Notes: a model not told the origin generated them from the sequence alone. DNA of 64,000 nt from Loripinus fragilis (GCA_964019695.1 OZ026525.1:71416260-71480259); one strand, 5' to 3'. Positions 23,588-37,700 are shown, numbered from the stretch's first letter. Numbers and translations are program-made.

Positions 23588-23690
23588 GGACTGTCTACAG
23601 GTACGGTCCCGTATCCCTAGACTCGTAGTCTAGAGATACGCTACCGTACCTCTAGACTCGTATTCTAGGGATACGGGCCCGTACCAGTAG
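23588..23690. repeat. Palindromic double repeat
   Basis: Two near-identical blocks each contain CTAGACTCGTA(G/T)TCTAG, itself an inverted repeat. The whole is also inverted around its centre: CCCGTATCCCTAGACTCG on the left and CGTATTCTAGGGATACGGG on the right. Such DNA can form a branched hairpin. It may be a small MITE or a fragment of one. Confidence 0.55.
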
Positions 23691-25320
23691 CCACTTCCTT
23701 AAAAAAACAACAAGAAAATCTCTCGTAATTTCCTCAACAGTATCACAGTTTTTTTCGTGGCTAATTATAGCTAGTTTTATCAATAACGTCCCAACCTCAA
23801 CACATGTTTTGCATCAAACTCCCCAACATGGGTTTCTCCTCGAATATCTTTTTGGAAGAAAGACCTCTAGACAACTAGTAAATCTTAGTTTCTTTCTTTC
23901 TGGATATACTGCCTGGCGCTCGCTTTTGAGCATTTAGGCAGGTGTACATTGTACACTCCGGGCTGCAGGATGAAAGCCTACAAGTAACCATATCTAAATT
24001 ATCGTAGGGGTCTTTAACCTGCACAAGGGGTGACTTTCCCTGCACAGGGGACATCAAGTTAACATCCTGATCAGAAGGACGATGCACTTATCTAGTCTCA
24101 TCCCTGCAAATGACACTAGAGAAAGAGAGAGGAATTATTCTATTGTTAAGTCATCCAGGTATTTTAGGCTTTACAGTATCCTCACAGTGAAGAGCTCCGC
24201 TGAGATACCTGGTGAAAATAATGCCAGGTGCTTATTAAAAAGCGTTCAAAATCCTGAAATTTCATTCAATTATATGTCTGTAAATATGTACGATTATTTT
24301 ATAAACACCCTCTGTATCAAGAGAAAATCATATTTCAAATCAATACTGAAAATTTCAACGCAAAATTTTAAGTAGGGTTAAAGATATTGCAAGTTATAAA
24401 ATCACCAGAATACTTTGTGTTAGCGTAGAATTACCTGTGTATTCACCGAGTACATAAAGCACCTCGATGATCAAGAGCAGGATATGACGTATCACTGTTT
24501 AAGAGAATAAGCCGTACAGGCTTAACAAGTTTCCAAGAAGACAAAAGGTAGACAAAAGGTAGGAACACAACTCTTGGGGAGTTTAAGCAGGGCTCTCACA
24601 CCCCTTTTTTGGAATGGGGCCGGGGCCCATGGAATTGGGAGAATTAGCGGTGTTTGAATAAAATTGGGAAAATTGACAGTTACATGTGCAGTTTTTTTTG
24701 ACCAAGCATATATGTTTCTTCAAACAAATATAATGATAAATAATGAATGTTAGTGTACTATGAGAAAATGGAGAGAAAGAAGCAAGTGTGATTGTATTCT
24801 ATTATTCTGTGAAATTGTAAATATGTAACAATATGTTCTGTATTTGTTTTATATGAAATAATAATAGAGACCCCCTCCCCCCCCCCCCCCCCCCCCCAAT
24901 TTTATGGTAATAAAAAAATAGTGAAACAAATTCAATGAATAATACCGTAATTGAACTTTGTATGTATTAAAGTAATTACGACACTAGCCTTCAAGTGCTC
25001 TGAACATATGGTAAAGACTCATAACACTGTGTATTTCCAAAAGCAACTTGATATTATATATCAGATGGGATTTTATCTCATTAAATGTGTCATAGTCATT
25101 TGGGCTAGTGGGCAATGTTAGGGGCCACGCAATGATAGGGGACATGACAGCAATTACATCCCTTGAAAACAGCAGGGTAGCTACTAGCCACTTATGGGTC
25201 CTTAAAAAGTCTATGAATTTTATGTAATCTCACCTGTATGAATCCTGTTTTGATGAGCTACATTGTGTTTTTTAAAAGAACTGTTGACTGAGATGTAAAG
25301 TATCAACTGAAACAAAACAA
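23691..25320. other. No gene seen; includes a C-rich tract
   Basis: This part holds short unlinked open frames only and a C-run at about 24871-24898. It is a possible location of upstream exons of the TRMT1-like gene, but I could not find a zinc-finger exon here. A minus-strand peptide near 25220-25265 ends in RIHTGE but lacks the rest of a finger. Confidence 0.45.
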
Positions 25321-25321
25321 A

Positions 25322-25566
25322 TTGAGCCGCAGCATGAGATTTCCAACAATGTGAAATTTTGACAAGTGTAGACTCGGACGAGCCTCTGCAGCCTCCTTTT
25401 AAGCTTAGAAACTCCAAATGGTGTTCAGTCAGTAGCTTAACAATCATAGAATACTCAAGCAACTAGCAAAGGCTCTGATCAGGCTGCGCGTATGCGCAGG
25501 CTGATCTGAGGCTTTGCTGGTCGCACATACCACATTGTTGTTGGAAATCTCATGCACTGGCTCATT
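25322..25566. mobile_element. MITE family M4, copy 1
   Basis: About 240 bp with inverted ends (GAGATTTCCAACAATGTG on the left, CATTGTTGTTGGAAATCTC on the right) and a central hairpin GCAAAGGCTCTGATCAGGCT...TGATCTGAGGCTTTGCT. Related copies lie at 41185-41398 and 57353-57590. It ends 36 bp before the first placed codon of the TRMT1-like gene. Confidence 0.65.
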
Positions 25567-25602
25567 TATTATATTTAACCTTGTAATCCAGATTTCTGAG
25601 CT

Positions 25603-25718
25603 ATGACAGATATTGATGAGAAGAAGAGTGAAGAACTGGGGTTGATTTTTGGTATACCTAAAACTAGATCAAAAGCTGAGAGACTCAAGTTTTACAATCC
25701 AAGCCTGCTAGCTGTGAG
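25603..25718 (+). CDS. TRMT1L: TRMT1L exon 1 (first placed)
   Basis: Encodes MTDIDEKKSEELGLIFGIPK and on to FYNPSLLAVR, the segment before SAM motif I. The donor is GAG|GTTTGT. TGA at 25597-25599 is in frame, so coding cannot extend further left without a splice acceptor after it; GACAG|AT at 25609 is an alternative acceptor. Confidence 0.7.
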
Positions 25719-28700
25719 GTTTGTCATGTTCTAGATCTTAAACTCTCTGTGACGTATTTGTACTAATAAATTCTTCCTTCTAGTTTGATGGTATCATACA
25801 ATAAACTTGGGATGGTGCATTCAACTTCATTGTACTTATCAATCAGGTTATAATTTCCAGATAATATTGTTTGTCTTTCTCTTTCGATCATTTTTGTCTC
25901 AACAAACAGTGCAGACCCTGATGAAATGGCACATTGTGCAGCATTTCTTCTGGGTCTTCACTGTTTGCCAATGTACACTTTTGTGCCAAATTAAAGTTCA
26001 CAAACTAAAAAAAAGCCTAAATTTATGGGAAATTTAGACATTCATTTCTTCTTCATTTTAATTTTATTCATAATATGGACTCGACAAATACATGAATAGG
26101 AAGATATAAGCAAGCCTTCAAATATTTACAATATAATTGACTTGTTCACTGTTTTGCATATTGTTGCTAAGCAACCAATAAAAATAGCTAAAAAGCCACT
26201 AGTATGCTCATTTTAGTGGTTGCCATGGTTACAATAAATGCATTTCTGATGCTATTTATAATGTTACTCCAAGGCAACATATTTTCTATATATTGACCAT
26301 TACAAAGTTATTTGCTAGTCTTTCTTTTATAGCTAAACAATATAAAATGCGAAAATGTTAATAAAATCTGTCAAGATTCAAGGTTCCTAAAATGGGGGTG
26401 TGGAAGACAAATATTAATAAAATAAAATGTTAATAAAATCTGTCAAGATTCAAAGTTCCTAAAATGGGGGTGTGGAAGACAAATATTAATATTTACACAA
26501 GTTTAAGTGTCATATGTACTTCAAATTATACCTAAGACTTTAAAACAAACATAATCTGTCAATAAAATGTCTTTAAAAAGTTAGATTAATGCATTCACAA
26601 TGATGTTGTCATGGAAACAAGGATACAGTATTTTTTATATTCACTCTAATATTCACCCTTTTCCTGATCAATTTTATAAAGAAATGTTGATTTTTTTTCT
26701 TTGTTATTGATAGAAATTGCAATAAATCCATACATAAAGACATCAATAAGTCCTACATGTTATAGCAAAAACTCAAGTAATTATTGAATGTCTGGATGCC
26801 ATGGCAATTGTTTTAATGAACTAGATAGGGCAAATTTGGCACTTTTTGTCTTGTTGCTAGGCAACCACCTCCAGTATGGACTAAAATTTTCTGAACATTT
26901 GTAATGATAGGGACCATAATGATGTATCCAAACATAAGCCTTATTAATGCTGTAAATCATTACTTTTAGATTTAAAGTATTATAAGTGTTGAAAATAAGC
27001 ATTATTTTTTGCCTTGTAATTCACTTTGTGAACTTTAATTTGGCACCTGGCTGTACCTATTTATTAGTATCTTGTATACAAAAGGTTAAGATATGGTGAA
27101 AAAACCCTTGTATTTCAGAGTCCCCAGGTTTTTCAGACCAAGTTCTCAGGTAAATTGGATTTGTTACACACAGTTACGGTAGGTCAGTAGTCATCCCTGG
27201 TTTTGGGTTATTTTGTCACACATCTGTCCCCTTAGAAGGGTATTAACGGCATAAGGGGATTGAAAAACTAAAATACATAAGGAAGCATCGATATTGGTTA
27301 AAACCACGTAATTTCATTAATTTCAACGGTATCAATGTTAACTAAATAGCAGCACAAAGGATAGTGATCTGGCTATAAATAGAAATGCTATAAAACATAA
27401 AGTATTGAGACATTTCTCAAAACACAACAGTGCAATAAGTGTCATTTTTAAAGTGAAACATCATAACAAGCAAAAAATGGCATAAAAATGTCTATAAATA
27501 GGCTAACCGAACCATTATAATGATCTAGGCTGTTGATGTTTTAAATTACAGAGACATGGGGATGTAGTAGCATGATATGTCATCATAATTGTCACTATAA
27601 ATGGTATCTGTCTTAAGTTAGGAGTCTGTAACATGGCAAAAATATCTATTGAACCCTGATTGTGATATAGCCACTTGAAATTTGAGTAAAAAAAGTTCAT
27701 GTGTATGGACCTTCATGATATAAAGCTGCAGTGGATGTATAAACCCAATGATTGTTAGTTACATTGTAAATTTGGATAAAGTTAAGTGCCATTAGGACAC
27801 AAGACAATGTCACCCTTGTGGCTGGAACTGGATCTCAACCACTGAGCCACAGGTTTTAATCTAGAACTATAGCTCATAGTTCTGGACCAGTACTATGAGC
27901 TATAGTTACCAGTGGTATAGAGGGTTCAAGTTATTTCCAGTGATAAACATATTAAGGGTATATTCACTGGAAGCAATTTTTTTGTAGAAATGCCTGAGAG
28001 GTGTTTCAAGTGAACACCAAATTTCATACTTAGCAGTGAGATCAAGGCATATCTAATACAAATAAAAATGGCATTTTCACAGTGATAGATATCAGCCTAT
28101 ATTTTCACTAGTAATTGATATCACTTTTTTGGATTACCTCTGACTTTTCCATTCACTTAATGTAGCTCACTTTGGAAGTTCAAATGCCTTTAACTTTCTT
28201 ATTTGTGAACAAAAGTAGGCATTTTCTTAGTTAGAACATGAGGAACATTTTGGTACCAAAATAATTCGATTTTGCATTTTCAGCATCTCACACTTCAGTG
28301 AGTGAGGCATTGCATGTAACCTATGTCACATTACGTCATCAAACATTTTTTCACAGTGATAGATATCAGCCTATATTTTCACTAGTAATTGATATCACTT
28401 TTTTGGATTACCTCTGACTTTTCCATTCACTTAATGTAGCTCACTTTGGAAGTTCAAATGCCTTTAACTTTCTTATTTGTGAACAAAAGTAGGCATTTTC
28501 TTAGTTAGAACATGAGGAACATTTTGGTACCAAAATAATTCGATTTTGCATTTTCAGCATCTCACACTTCAGTGAGTGAGGCATTGCATGTAACCTATGT
28601 CACATTACGTCATCAAACATTTATGATGTCACTTGTCTCGCACTTTGATGCTGAATAACTTTCTTTTTATCTGTAAGTCCCGATGACTATAGATTGATCC

Positions 28701-31700
28701 AGGTATTCTGTCACAAATACTCCTTTGTCTTCTTTTATATTATTGTGATTTGGCTTGATTCATGGTTAATTGATTAACCGTAAATCTTCTAAAATATATA
28801 AAATAAAAAGAAAATTTACTTTTTTTCTGTAAATACCAATTCTAACACACCTCGCCTATAGAGCCAACAGTAACAAACTGTGATATATTGGACAATAATT
28901 CACTGCTAAAGTGTGTGATAGCTGACGTCACTGGAAAATGACGTCATTCATGGCGTTAGACGGTGTAACGTTGTTTTTACGTTTGAAAGACGTTACAATT
29001 ACATGTAAACGTATGCGACGTAGTCTAAGTATTGACGGGAGTTCTTCAGTGCAATGGCGGAAAGTTGGAAGAAGCTGAAGACTTCGAATGTGTTTTCGTC
29101 GTTTATTGTGTGCTAGAATCGAAATAGATCAGCTCCAGTGCGTGAATTGTTGAGTAATAATTCACTGTTTGTCGGTCAGTTGTACGAAGATAAATCACTC
29201 GCGCTGCGTGCTCGTGATTTGATCTTCTTTACACCTGACCTCCAAACAGTGAATTATTACTCAACAATTCACTGCTGGAGCTGATCTATTTCTTAAATAT
29301 ATGTCATCTCGTGATTTGAAAACATAGAAATTTTCACTCATGCTACGCACTTGTGAAAATTCTGATGTTTTCAACACACTCCATGAAATATATTTGGTAT
29401 TCACCTCAAAAAAGTAAATATCCTCTCTATACGATATAAGGTGTCCAAAGGTCTCAGGTTTCTCCCTCCAATCTAAAAATAATTTTCTTATTCCTCAACT
29501 AAAACATATGTTGTGGGTACTCAAAAGAACCCTCTCAGTGAGACGGTTCTTTTGAGCACTGAAAACATATGTTTAAACTGATGGATAAGAAAATACTTAC
29601 AATTTTATGTGGACACAAATTTGCTTATCTGAGTCTGTGCTTATGTTTTCAGAGAAGCGGTGTTGTGTACATTACAGATAGAATGCCAGGGTAGAACAGA
29701 GGCTCTTCAATGCTTAGATGCTATATCTGGTACAGGTAGGTTCAGCAGCAATACCTTAGTTCATTACCGATTAGTTTATAATATACAGTAGAACTTCAAT
29801 GGCTCGAACAGGCTTTGGGCCATGAAAAATAGTTCTAGCCAAGGGCAGTTCCAGCCATCGCCATCCAGGGTGGATTTGGCATAAAATGACCTGTAGGGAC
29901 CATGATGACAGTTCTAGACAGCTCAGGTGAATGAGCCATCAGTGTTCGAGCCAGTGAAGTTCTACTGTAAACTGAATGTATATAAGCCTAAAGGAGATTA
30001 CACAATCTGCAGATGTTTTTCCATGCCGTAAGGGGCTGCCCTTATGCTTTCACATACCCGGTACCAACATGTGGGAAAGATAACAATCGAACAGCCGCAA
30101 GTCGGAAGACAAAAGTCGTCATCATTAGGTTGAAGTGTTATAATCCTGTTAAGCCGCATCTCATCAGATTTGGGAACTTCATGGAGCCTTTTTTAAATAT
30201 AAAAAAATCCAGTATTAAATGGTGAACAAGAAAAAATTAATCCATTAATTGTGTGAGGATGAGATTTGGGAACTTCATGGAGCCTTTTTAAATATAAAAA
30301 ATGCAGTATTAAATGGTAAACAAGAAAAAATTGATCCATTAATCGTGTGAGGATGAGATAGAAAAATCTGTGCCTGGGGATCATCGTTTATCACCACTCG
30401 GCAAACGGCGACCCTCAGGAGGGATTTTTCTATCCCACCCGCACACTCATGATGTAGATTATTATATTCTTGTTCTGTTTTGGTCAGGTCTTGCTGCTCT
30501 TCAATGGAAGAAGCGTTTAGGAGAAGCTGTACAGGTTGTTGCTTCACAACCAGATACTTCCTGTTTCCATGGTAACTGTGAAACTAACAATGTCCAGGTA
30601 GCTGATTGGCCAATAGCTGAGGCTCATCGGCCGGGTGAATATCTTAAATGTAAACAGTCAGAGAAAGAGGTCTATGTATGTCCAGAAAATGGGCACATTG
30701 CTATGCACAGAGAGTCCTTCAGTTTCGTGTAAGTATGTTTATCCCATGTATGTCGAGATTCACAGAGGCTTGAAAAGTACTTGAATATAGAGGGCTTTCT
30801 TGAGAAGTCCTTGAAAATTAAATCTCTCTTGAAAAGTACCTCAAAATGACTCTAAGGCCTTGAAAATGCCTTGAAATATACATTTTTTCTGTTGGACTTA
30901 ACACTATTAGTAGAGACCTAAAAAGTATAAAATTGTTGTGCCATTATTTGCTATTTGGTGGGATAAGGGTTAAAATGTTGAATGTTACGCTGAGCTACAT
31001 GTATAAATTCAATAAACCAGTACAAAGTTTCGACAATCATATAATTAGGGCAGAGACGCGACAAAACCTGTCTTCGGGGTTTCCGAAAAAGTGATATTCA
31101 AACCAGCCTGCTAAGCTACAGAGACTAGCTAGAAAATTGAAATTTCGCTGGAAGATAGTCTAGATAAGATACTTTCCACTTAGCAAATAACAAAGGCTCT
31201 GATCAGACTGCGCCTTTGTTGTTCGAAAACCACCGAAGAAAGGTTTTCTCGCATCGAGGCCCATTTGAGCGAGCCCAAGCAAAAAGGATACATATCACAG
31301 AAACTCCAAGTGAAGGCTGAGGTGACCGTGTGAATCTGTCCAGTAAGGTAAGAAGCTTTGCTTTTCCCACATTTGACTTACTGTATGCTGAGGAAGGCTC
31401 AGACCAAAACCAGACATCTATCAACACTGGATAGCTGCATATTCTGGTTTAAAAATAGATTCTATGGAGGACTTAAAGGACCATTATCTCAGGATTTTAC
31501 TCAGCTTTTGTTCTGCAGACTTATTAATACATTATGTCATGTATGCCACACCCACATCTGTGTAGGTAGGACAGTGGCTCAGTGCTTGACTCGAGACCTA
31601 GGGTTTGAGCCTCACCTGCTTCATTAATTGCGTTGTGGTCCTTGAGCAAGACACATTTATCCTAGCTTAGTACTGGTTCAACCCAGGAAGACCCGTCCCT

Positions 31701-34700
31701 GTTTAACTGAAAGATTGTTGATGGGACGTAAAGAATCAAATCAAACAAACAAACAAAACCCACATCTGTGTTAAGTCATCTTAGTTGTATGAACTGAGGT
31801 GACAAAACAATTACAAAAGTGTCATGTGCTGCACGGAAAACAGTGTTGATCTTGATCAGCTGGCTTCTTAACCCTTTGTAATCTGAAGAATTTTCCTATA
31901 CAGATAAATACAATAAGGATAGGATTGTCCATTTAATATTTTAAGGGGTCACAGGTAGAAATTTCCAAATAATTATGTACTTCAGTCCCCGAAGATTTAT
32001 TTATCTTAGCAAACAGGTTAGTCCCTTCTGAAATGCCACATTTTGTGGCAGTTCATCTGGGTCTTCACTGTTTGCTAAATTACCACTTTAGTGGTTTTCA
32101 GTATACAAAGGGTTAGGCCTAAATTAAAATTTTATTTGTTTCCCCTCACCCAAGCGACTCTGAAAAAATGCCCTACTCAAAAAAATTTATTTCAATTTTC
32201 AGTCAAGAATATATATATTTTTTTAATTTCATTGCAACCTGAGAGAATTGTCCAATGTAAACAGTGTTATCTTAGCAAAATGTTTCTGTATTTAATTTTA
32301 TTACCTTTAGTAGGACTATACAGTAAAACCTGCCTAAAATGGCCACTCAAAGATATACGCAAAGGTCATTAAGACAAATGGGCGCTAAATGCGTGGAAAG
32401 TATTGCAGAATGCTCCCTGGGAGCATTCTGCAATACTTTTGACCTGCATTATGGGGTGTCTTTTTTTGATTGGCCTCTTAAGACAGGTTTTACTGTATAC
32501 AATTAAGTTTAATGGGTATCCAATTTGAGATTTTTATTTGAAAAAAATAAGTTTCCGAACGTCCTTCCCATACCGGTAAAACTGGAACGGGTACGGGGAA
32601 ACAAAAATATTTATAAGGTTGGCCTTAAGAAGCATCTGGATCAACACAGTTTTTAAAAAGAGGATATTTCCTGGTTCGGCAGGATAATGATTTACTGTTC
32701 CTTTTATTTCCTAGATATCTACAGCCTAGCGGGACCACGTCAGCTTATATGGATTCATTATTCACGAACCTGCGGCACAAGGGCGTGGTCTGCTTGGTGT
32801 CACCAGATATATCCAGCCAGTGTGTGAGAACATGCAACCTGATACACCGCTATTACCATGCTCATGTCATCAAAACAGACTATCTCAGAGAAATGGCAGC
32901 AAGAGTTATCATTGGGGCAGCTGCAAGGTAATTACTTTAGAATATCTCAGAAAAATGGCAGAAAGGGATGTTATTGGGGCAGCTGCAAGGTAATTGAATT
33001 TAGAATATCTCAGAGAAATTGCAGAAATGGATGTTATTGGGGCAACTGCAAGGTAATTAAATTTAGAATATCTCAGAGAAATGGCAGAAAGGGATGTTAT
33101 TGGGGCAGCTGCAAGGTAATTGAATTTAGAATATCTCATAGAAATGGCAGAAAGGGATGTTATTGGGGCAGCTGCAAGGTAATTACTTTAGAATATCTCA
33201 GAAAAATGGCAGAAAGGGATGTTATTGGGGCAGCTGCAAGGTAATAGAATTTAGAATATCTCAGAAAAATGGCAGAAAGGGATGTTATTGGGGCAACTGC
33301 AAGGTAATTGAATTTAGAATATCTCAGAGAAATGGCAGAAAGGGATGTTATTGGGGCAGCTGCAAGGTAATTGAATTTAGAATATCTCAGAGAAATGGCA
33401 GTAAGTCATTTTTGGGAAAGCTGCAAAGCAAATAAATTCTGAATATTTCAGTGAAATGACCGCAAGAGTTGTGGCAGCTGCCAGGTTTAGAATATCTGAG
33501 AAACAGCAGCAAGAATTGTAATTGGGGCAGCTACCAGGTAAATAAGTTAAGAGCATCTCCGACAGACCAATGGACTGCCTTAGAAGCTTTTTGCGTAAAA
33601 AATCACAATGTTTTGTAATTATACCCTTTATCTTGCTTATTTTCATTAAATTTATGAATTAATATTTTTTAAATGATGCTATGTTATTAATTTAGTTCTT
33701 TCTTTTTACACCAAATATTCCAATTTTCCCCATTTTTTTTTATCCCTAATCATTTCTAGCCTGATAATACAAAACTTTACCTAATAATATGATTTGATAA
33801 TACGTCATTTGTGATGGTCAGCATGCACATCTATACAAGTTGGTCTAACTCTTTGTTTTCTATGCAACAAAGCAGGTTTTCTTCAATTCTGACTTATTTT
33901 GGCTTATTTGTTTGCTATGTTTCAGGTCTGCAGCTCGCTACAATAAAGGTATTGAGGTATTGTACACCATCAGCATGGCAGATCATCTCCTGACTGCTAT
34001 AAGAGTGACACGAAAGCAAGGGGAACAGAATATGAAAAAATCTCGTCATTTATTACACTGCCGCATGTGCGAGGAAAGAGTTGTCTACCCTGATACTCAC
34101 ACTGTTCTTGGTAACGAACTTGTTTATGTTCACTTTTTTCAATTATCTGAAACAGGCCCCCCAGATAAGAGTGCGTAACGGATATTTTTTTTTTTTTTAT
34201 TTCTCGACCAAAACATATGTTGTGGGTACTCAAAAGAACCGTCTCAATGAGACGGTTCTTTTGAGCACCCAAAACACATGTTTAAACTGATGGATAAGAA
34301 AATAATGGCACTTTTACGCTGACGTTTTTTGCTTAACTGGCCCTATGTGAAATATAGTTCCTTTAGAGCAGAGAGAACATTAGAAGACTAAAACAGCTGA
34401 CTCCATCTGATTGAGTCCGTCCATGAGAGTGCAGAACCTTTACACCTCCAGCAGTGTCTATTGTAGGGTTTGTGGTGGATTTGTCTTGAAAAACAAGCAT
34501 TAATCTTAAATTTTGATATTTTCTTTGTCTATGGAAATATCGCCATTCCTTCAAACTGTGAAAACAATAGGTGGGGATCTAGACTGTTTTCCATTCTGAT
34601 TCAAAATGGAATGCTGCAGGTTTAGGGGATAATAATTGGGGAGAAGTGTACTACATAAAAATATTCGGCATGGCAAGGATTAATTGATAACAAACAGTGC

Positions 34701-37700
34701 AGACCCTGATAAGATGCCACTATTGGTGGCATATCATCTGGGTCTTTACTGTTTGCTAATGTCCAATCTATGGGATGCTAAGCATAAATAGGTATCAAAA
34801 CGGTAACTTAAATAAAATTCAAGTTATATTTTCAAGCCAAACAAGATTTTTTTCCTTACCATGTCTGTGATGTTTAGTTCTGTTATTCTACTGCTGAAAT
34901 TTATTGAATTCAGGTGCCTAATGTTCACTGCCAAACCAAAATCTGTTTCTGTCAAATTTCCCTTTTTTAAGCAGTCATATCAGGGCCTAAGAATTCTGCA
35001 GGTAAAAAAAAAATTGGAGGCCACAACATGACTGTGTTATATCAAAATCCATGTTATAAACAGAAATGATACTGTTCAGGATTGAGGCTGATCATTCTGG
35101 CAATACTTATTAATGTAAAACTTTGAAGTTTTGTTTCCTAAACTAAGTTATTTTGGCTAGTAAATGCCTTAAATACCTAAGAAGCTTGATATTAGTTCAG
35201 TTTTTTCTGGAGTCAATATATTGCTTTCAGGATTGAGAATGATGGAATTCCAGATTGAGATTTTCTGTTATCTCCCCTGTATAAAGGGAATGCACTCTAT
35301 GTGTTATACTTTCAGAAAGTCCATACCAGCTTTTACCTTGTGATTGTAAGTCTAAAAATCCAGGAAGAACAGCAGTAGTATTGGGTCCAATGTGGTAAGT
35401 TACTCATGTGCTAATCGTATATCAAAATACTGTAAATTCGGAAATTTTCACGAAACCTCACATATGCGAAGTTTCGTGGAAATAAAATCCCCCCAGAATA
35501 GCCAAATCACTCCGTCGATTACTGGTATAGGTAAATCACGCCCTAGTCACAAATTTTTTATGTCCCAAGTATGTCTTTTAACACTATACACGAAAATAAA
35601 ATTCTCGCGAAAATTTCCTGATTTACAGTAGTCAAACTTTTGGAGAGTGAAATTATGAATATTTTCTTATCCATTAGTTTAAACATTTTTTTGAGTGCTC
35701 AAAAGAATCCACAATATATGTTTTGGTTGTAATTTTCAATTATCCATATTAAATGGGGAAAATTTTGGCATACAGATTTCTTTGCATGCTGAGTAATTTT
35801 ACACACTTTTTTGTCATCTGTGGGATTTGAAAGTCTCAACTGTGACCCTTCAAAATATACAATAGACAATCTAAACTTTGTTGTATCAAAATGGACTGAA
35901 GTTTCAATCAGTCAAATAAGGATTAACACTTATTTCTTTCTTCTTTCTTAACTCTTTGCATGCTGAGTAATTTTTCATGCTTTTTTGTCATTTGCTGACT
36001 TTTCAAAATCAACTTTTTTGAAAAAATCTTTCAGGAACACTAGCAAAGTGTCAAACAGTTTGGATCCAGATCGGGACCGACAGAATGTCGGTCCTGATCT
36101 GGGTCCAAACTGTTTGCAAAGGTTGTCAGCAGACGATGAAAGTTGCCGCTGACAAGGAAATAGTTAATTATTATGCATGTTATCCTTTCCAGGTGCGGAA
36201 ACATATTTAGTGTCTCATATTTGGAAAAACTGAAGTCACAAGTGACGGAAACGTTTCCTAAAACTAAACTCAATATCTTAATAGACACAGTATTAACAGA
36301 AGCTAAATGTGAAGGCATGCAGGTCTCTGGGAACAATAGCAAACAAGAGGTCCCCCTGCCAGTTCCCCCAGACACTGAAGTTGAAGAACAGAACACAGAG
36401 GAACCGGTTCGTAAGAAACAGAAACTAGAGAACGGCGATCATGCTGTTGATACTGTTGAAAAGGAAATAATTGATAAATCACAACGAAAACTTTCAGACA
36501 ACGAATCGAACAATTGTGAGAAACCTGAAGACTCTGATGTGAAAAATTCTGTTGTTGAGGCTAGGAGAACTACTACAGAGGGTCAGCCCAGTGCAAGCGA
36601 TAGTAGGGAAATTCCACTGTTTTATCATGGTCTACACCAGAAGAAGTTCCAGACAGCATTGTTACCCAAGTAAGTATACATTCTGCTCATGTGAAAGTTT
36701 CTCTTATAGGTACATACCATGCATACAAAAGCATGAAAAATTACCCAGAATGCAAGATGTATACTCCTTGCATTCTTGGTAATTTTTCATGCTTTTGTTG
36801 TCATCTACTGACTTTTTTTTTTCAAAATTAACTGTTTAAAAAGAATCTTTTAAAAACACTTTGCAGAGTGTCAAATGGTTTGGATACAAGTGAGGAAAGC
36901 ATATATTGTGTTGCTCATTAGGATTGCTTCATTAGAGCAAGATACTTCTAGTAATTAGGAGCTGCTGTGGTGTAGTGGATAAACCACCAACCTTGTAAAC
37001 CAGAAGTTGCCAGTTAGATCCCTAGCTTCTACAGTCTTTGGTCCCTTCTCCATCACATAAGCTGTTGATGGGATAAAAACCACAAAGTTTCAGTAATACA
37101 GTAAAACCTGTGTAAAACGGCCATTGGTTTTCAAGACTAATTATCGCTTAATGCTGGTCAAAAGTATTATGCAATACTTTCAACCTTCATTAAGCTAGCA
37201 TTTGTCATATAGATCTTTGTTTTGTCTATTTTTACAGGTTTTACTGAACCACAAGAATGTTGTCATTGATTGCCATTGTTGTTCAAGTAAAAATTGTTTA
37301 TCTTTAAAACACTGAGCATCAAAAGTGATTATTTTCTAATCCATCAGTTTACATATATATGGAACTTTTGAGACAGGTGTCATACTAAACATCCAAAGAC
37401 AAAACATATAAACGTCCTTACATAGAAACAACCAAACACAGAATGTGACATAATCGGGAAACACCAAACATCTAATAACACAAAAGACAAAATATCTAAA
37501 ATGTCACATAAATTTCGTGACAAAACATCTAATTTTTCTCTTTACAGGTGTGACAGCTAATCGAATTGTTGTGGTCTGTGTATGACAGTGTCATAAATCA
37601 GGACCCTGGAACAAATAACTTCTTCAAAGGATGGCATCGGCGATTGACTATTGTCGATGTCCACCACCCAGACATTTACAAAATATTTCCGATATTTTTC

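Noticed and set aside
25220..25462. Minus-strand frame ending HQNRIHTGEIT, like a zinc-finger linker
   Set aside because: No CxxC pair precedes it, most of it lies in MITE M4, and only one linker is present. Chance or a very old scrap.
32858..33435. Two overlapping open frames of 128 and 92 residues with repeated GRKGCYWGSCKVI units
   Set aside because: They are the out-of-frame reading of the 62-63-bp tandem array. The frame stays open because a 63-bp unit is a multiple of three; there is no sign of a real product.
36173..36673. 166-residue frame as an independent gene
   Set aside because: It is exon 7 of TRMT1L with a few intron codons at each side; phases join to exons 6 and 8.
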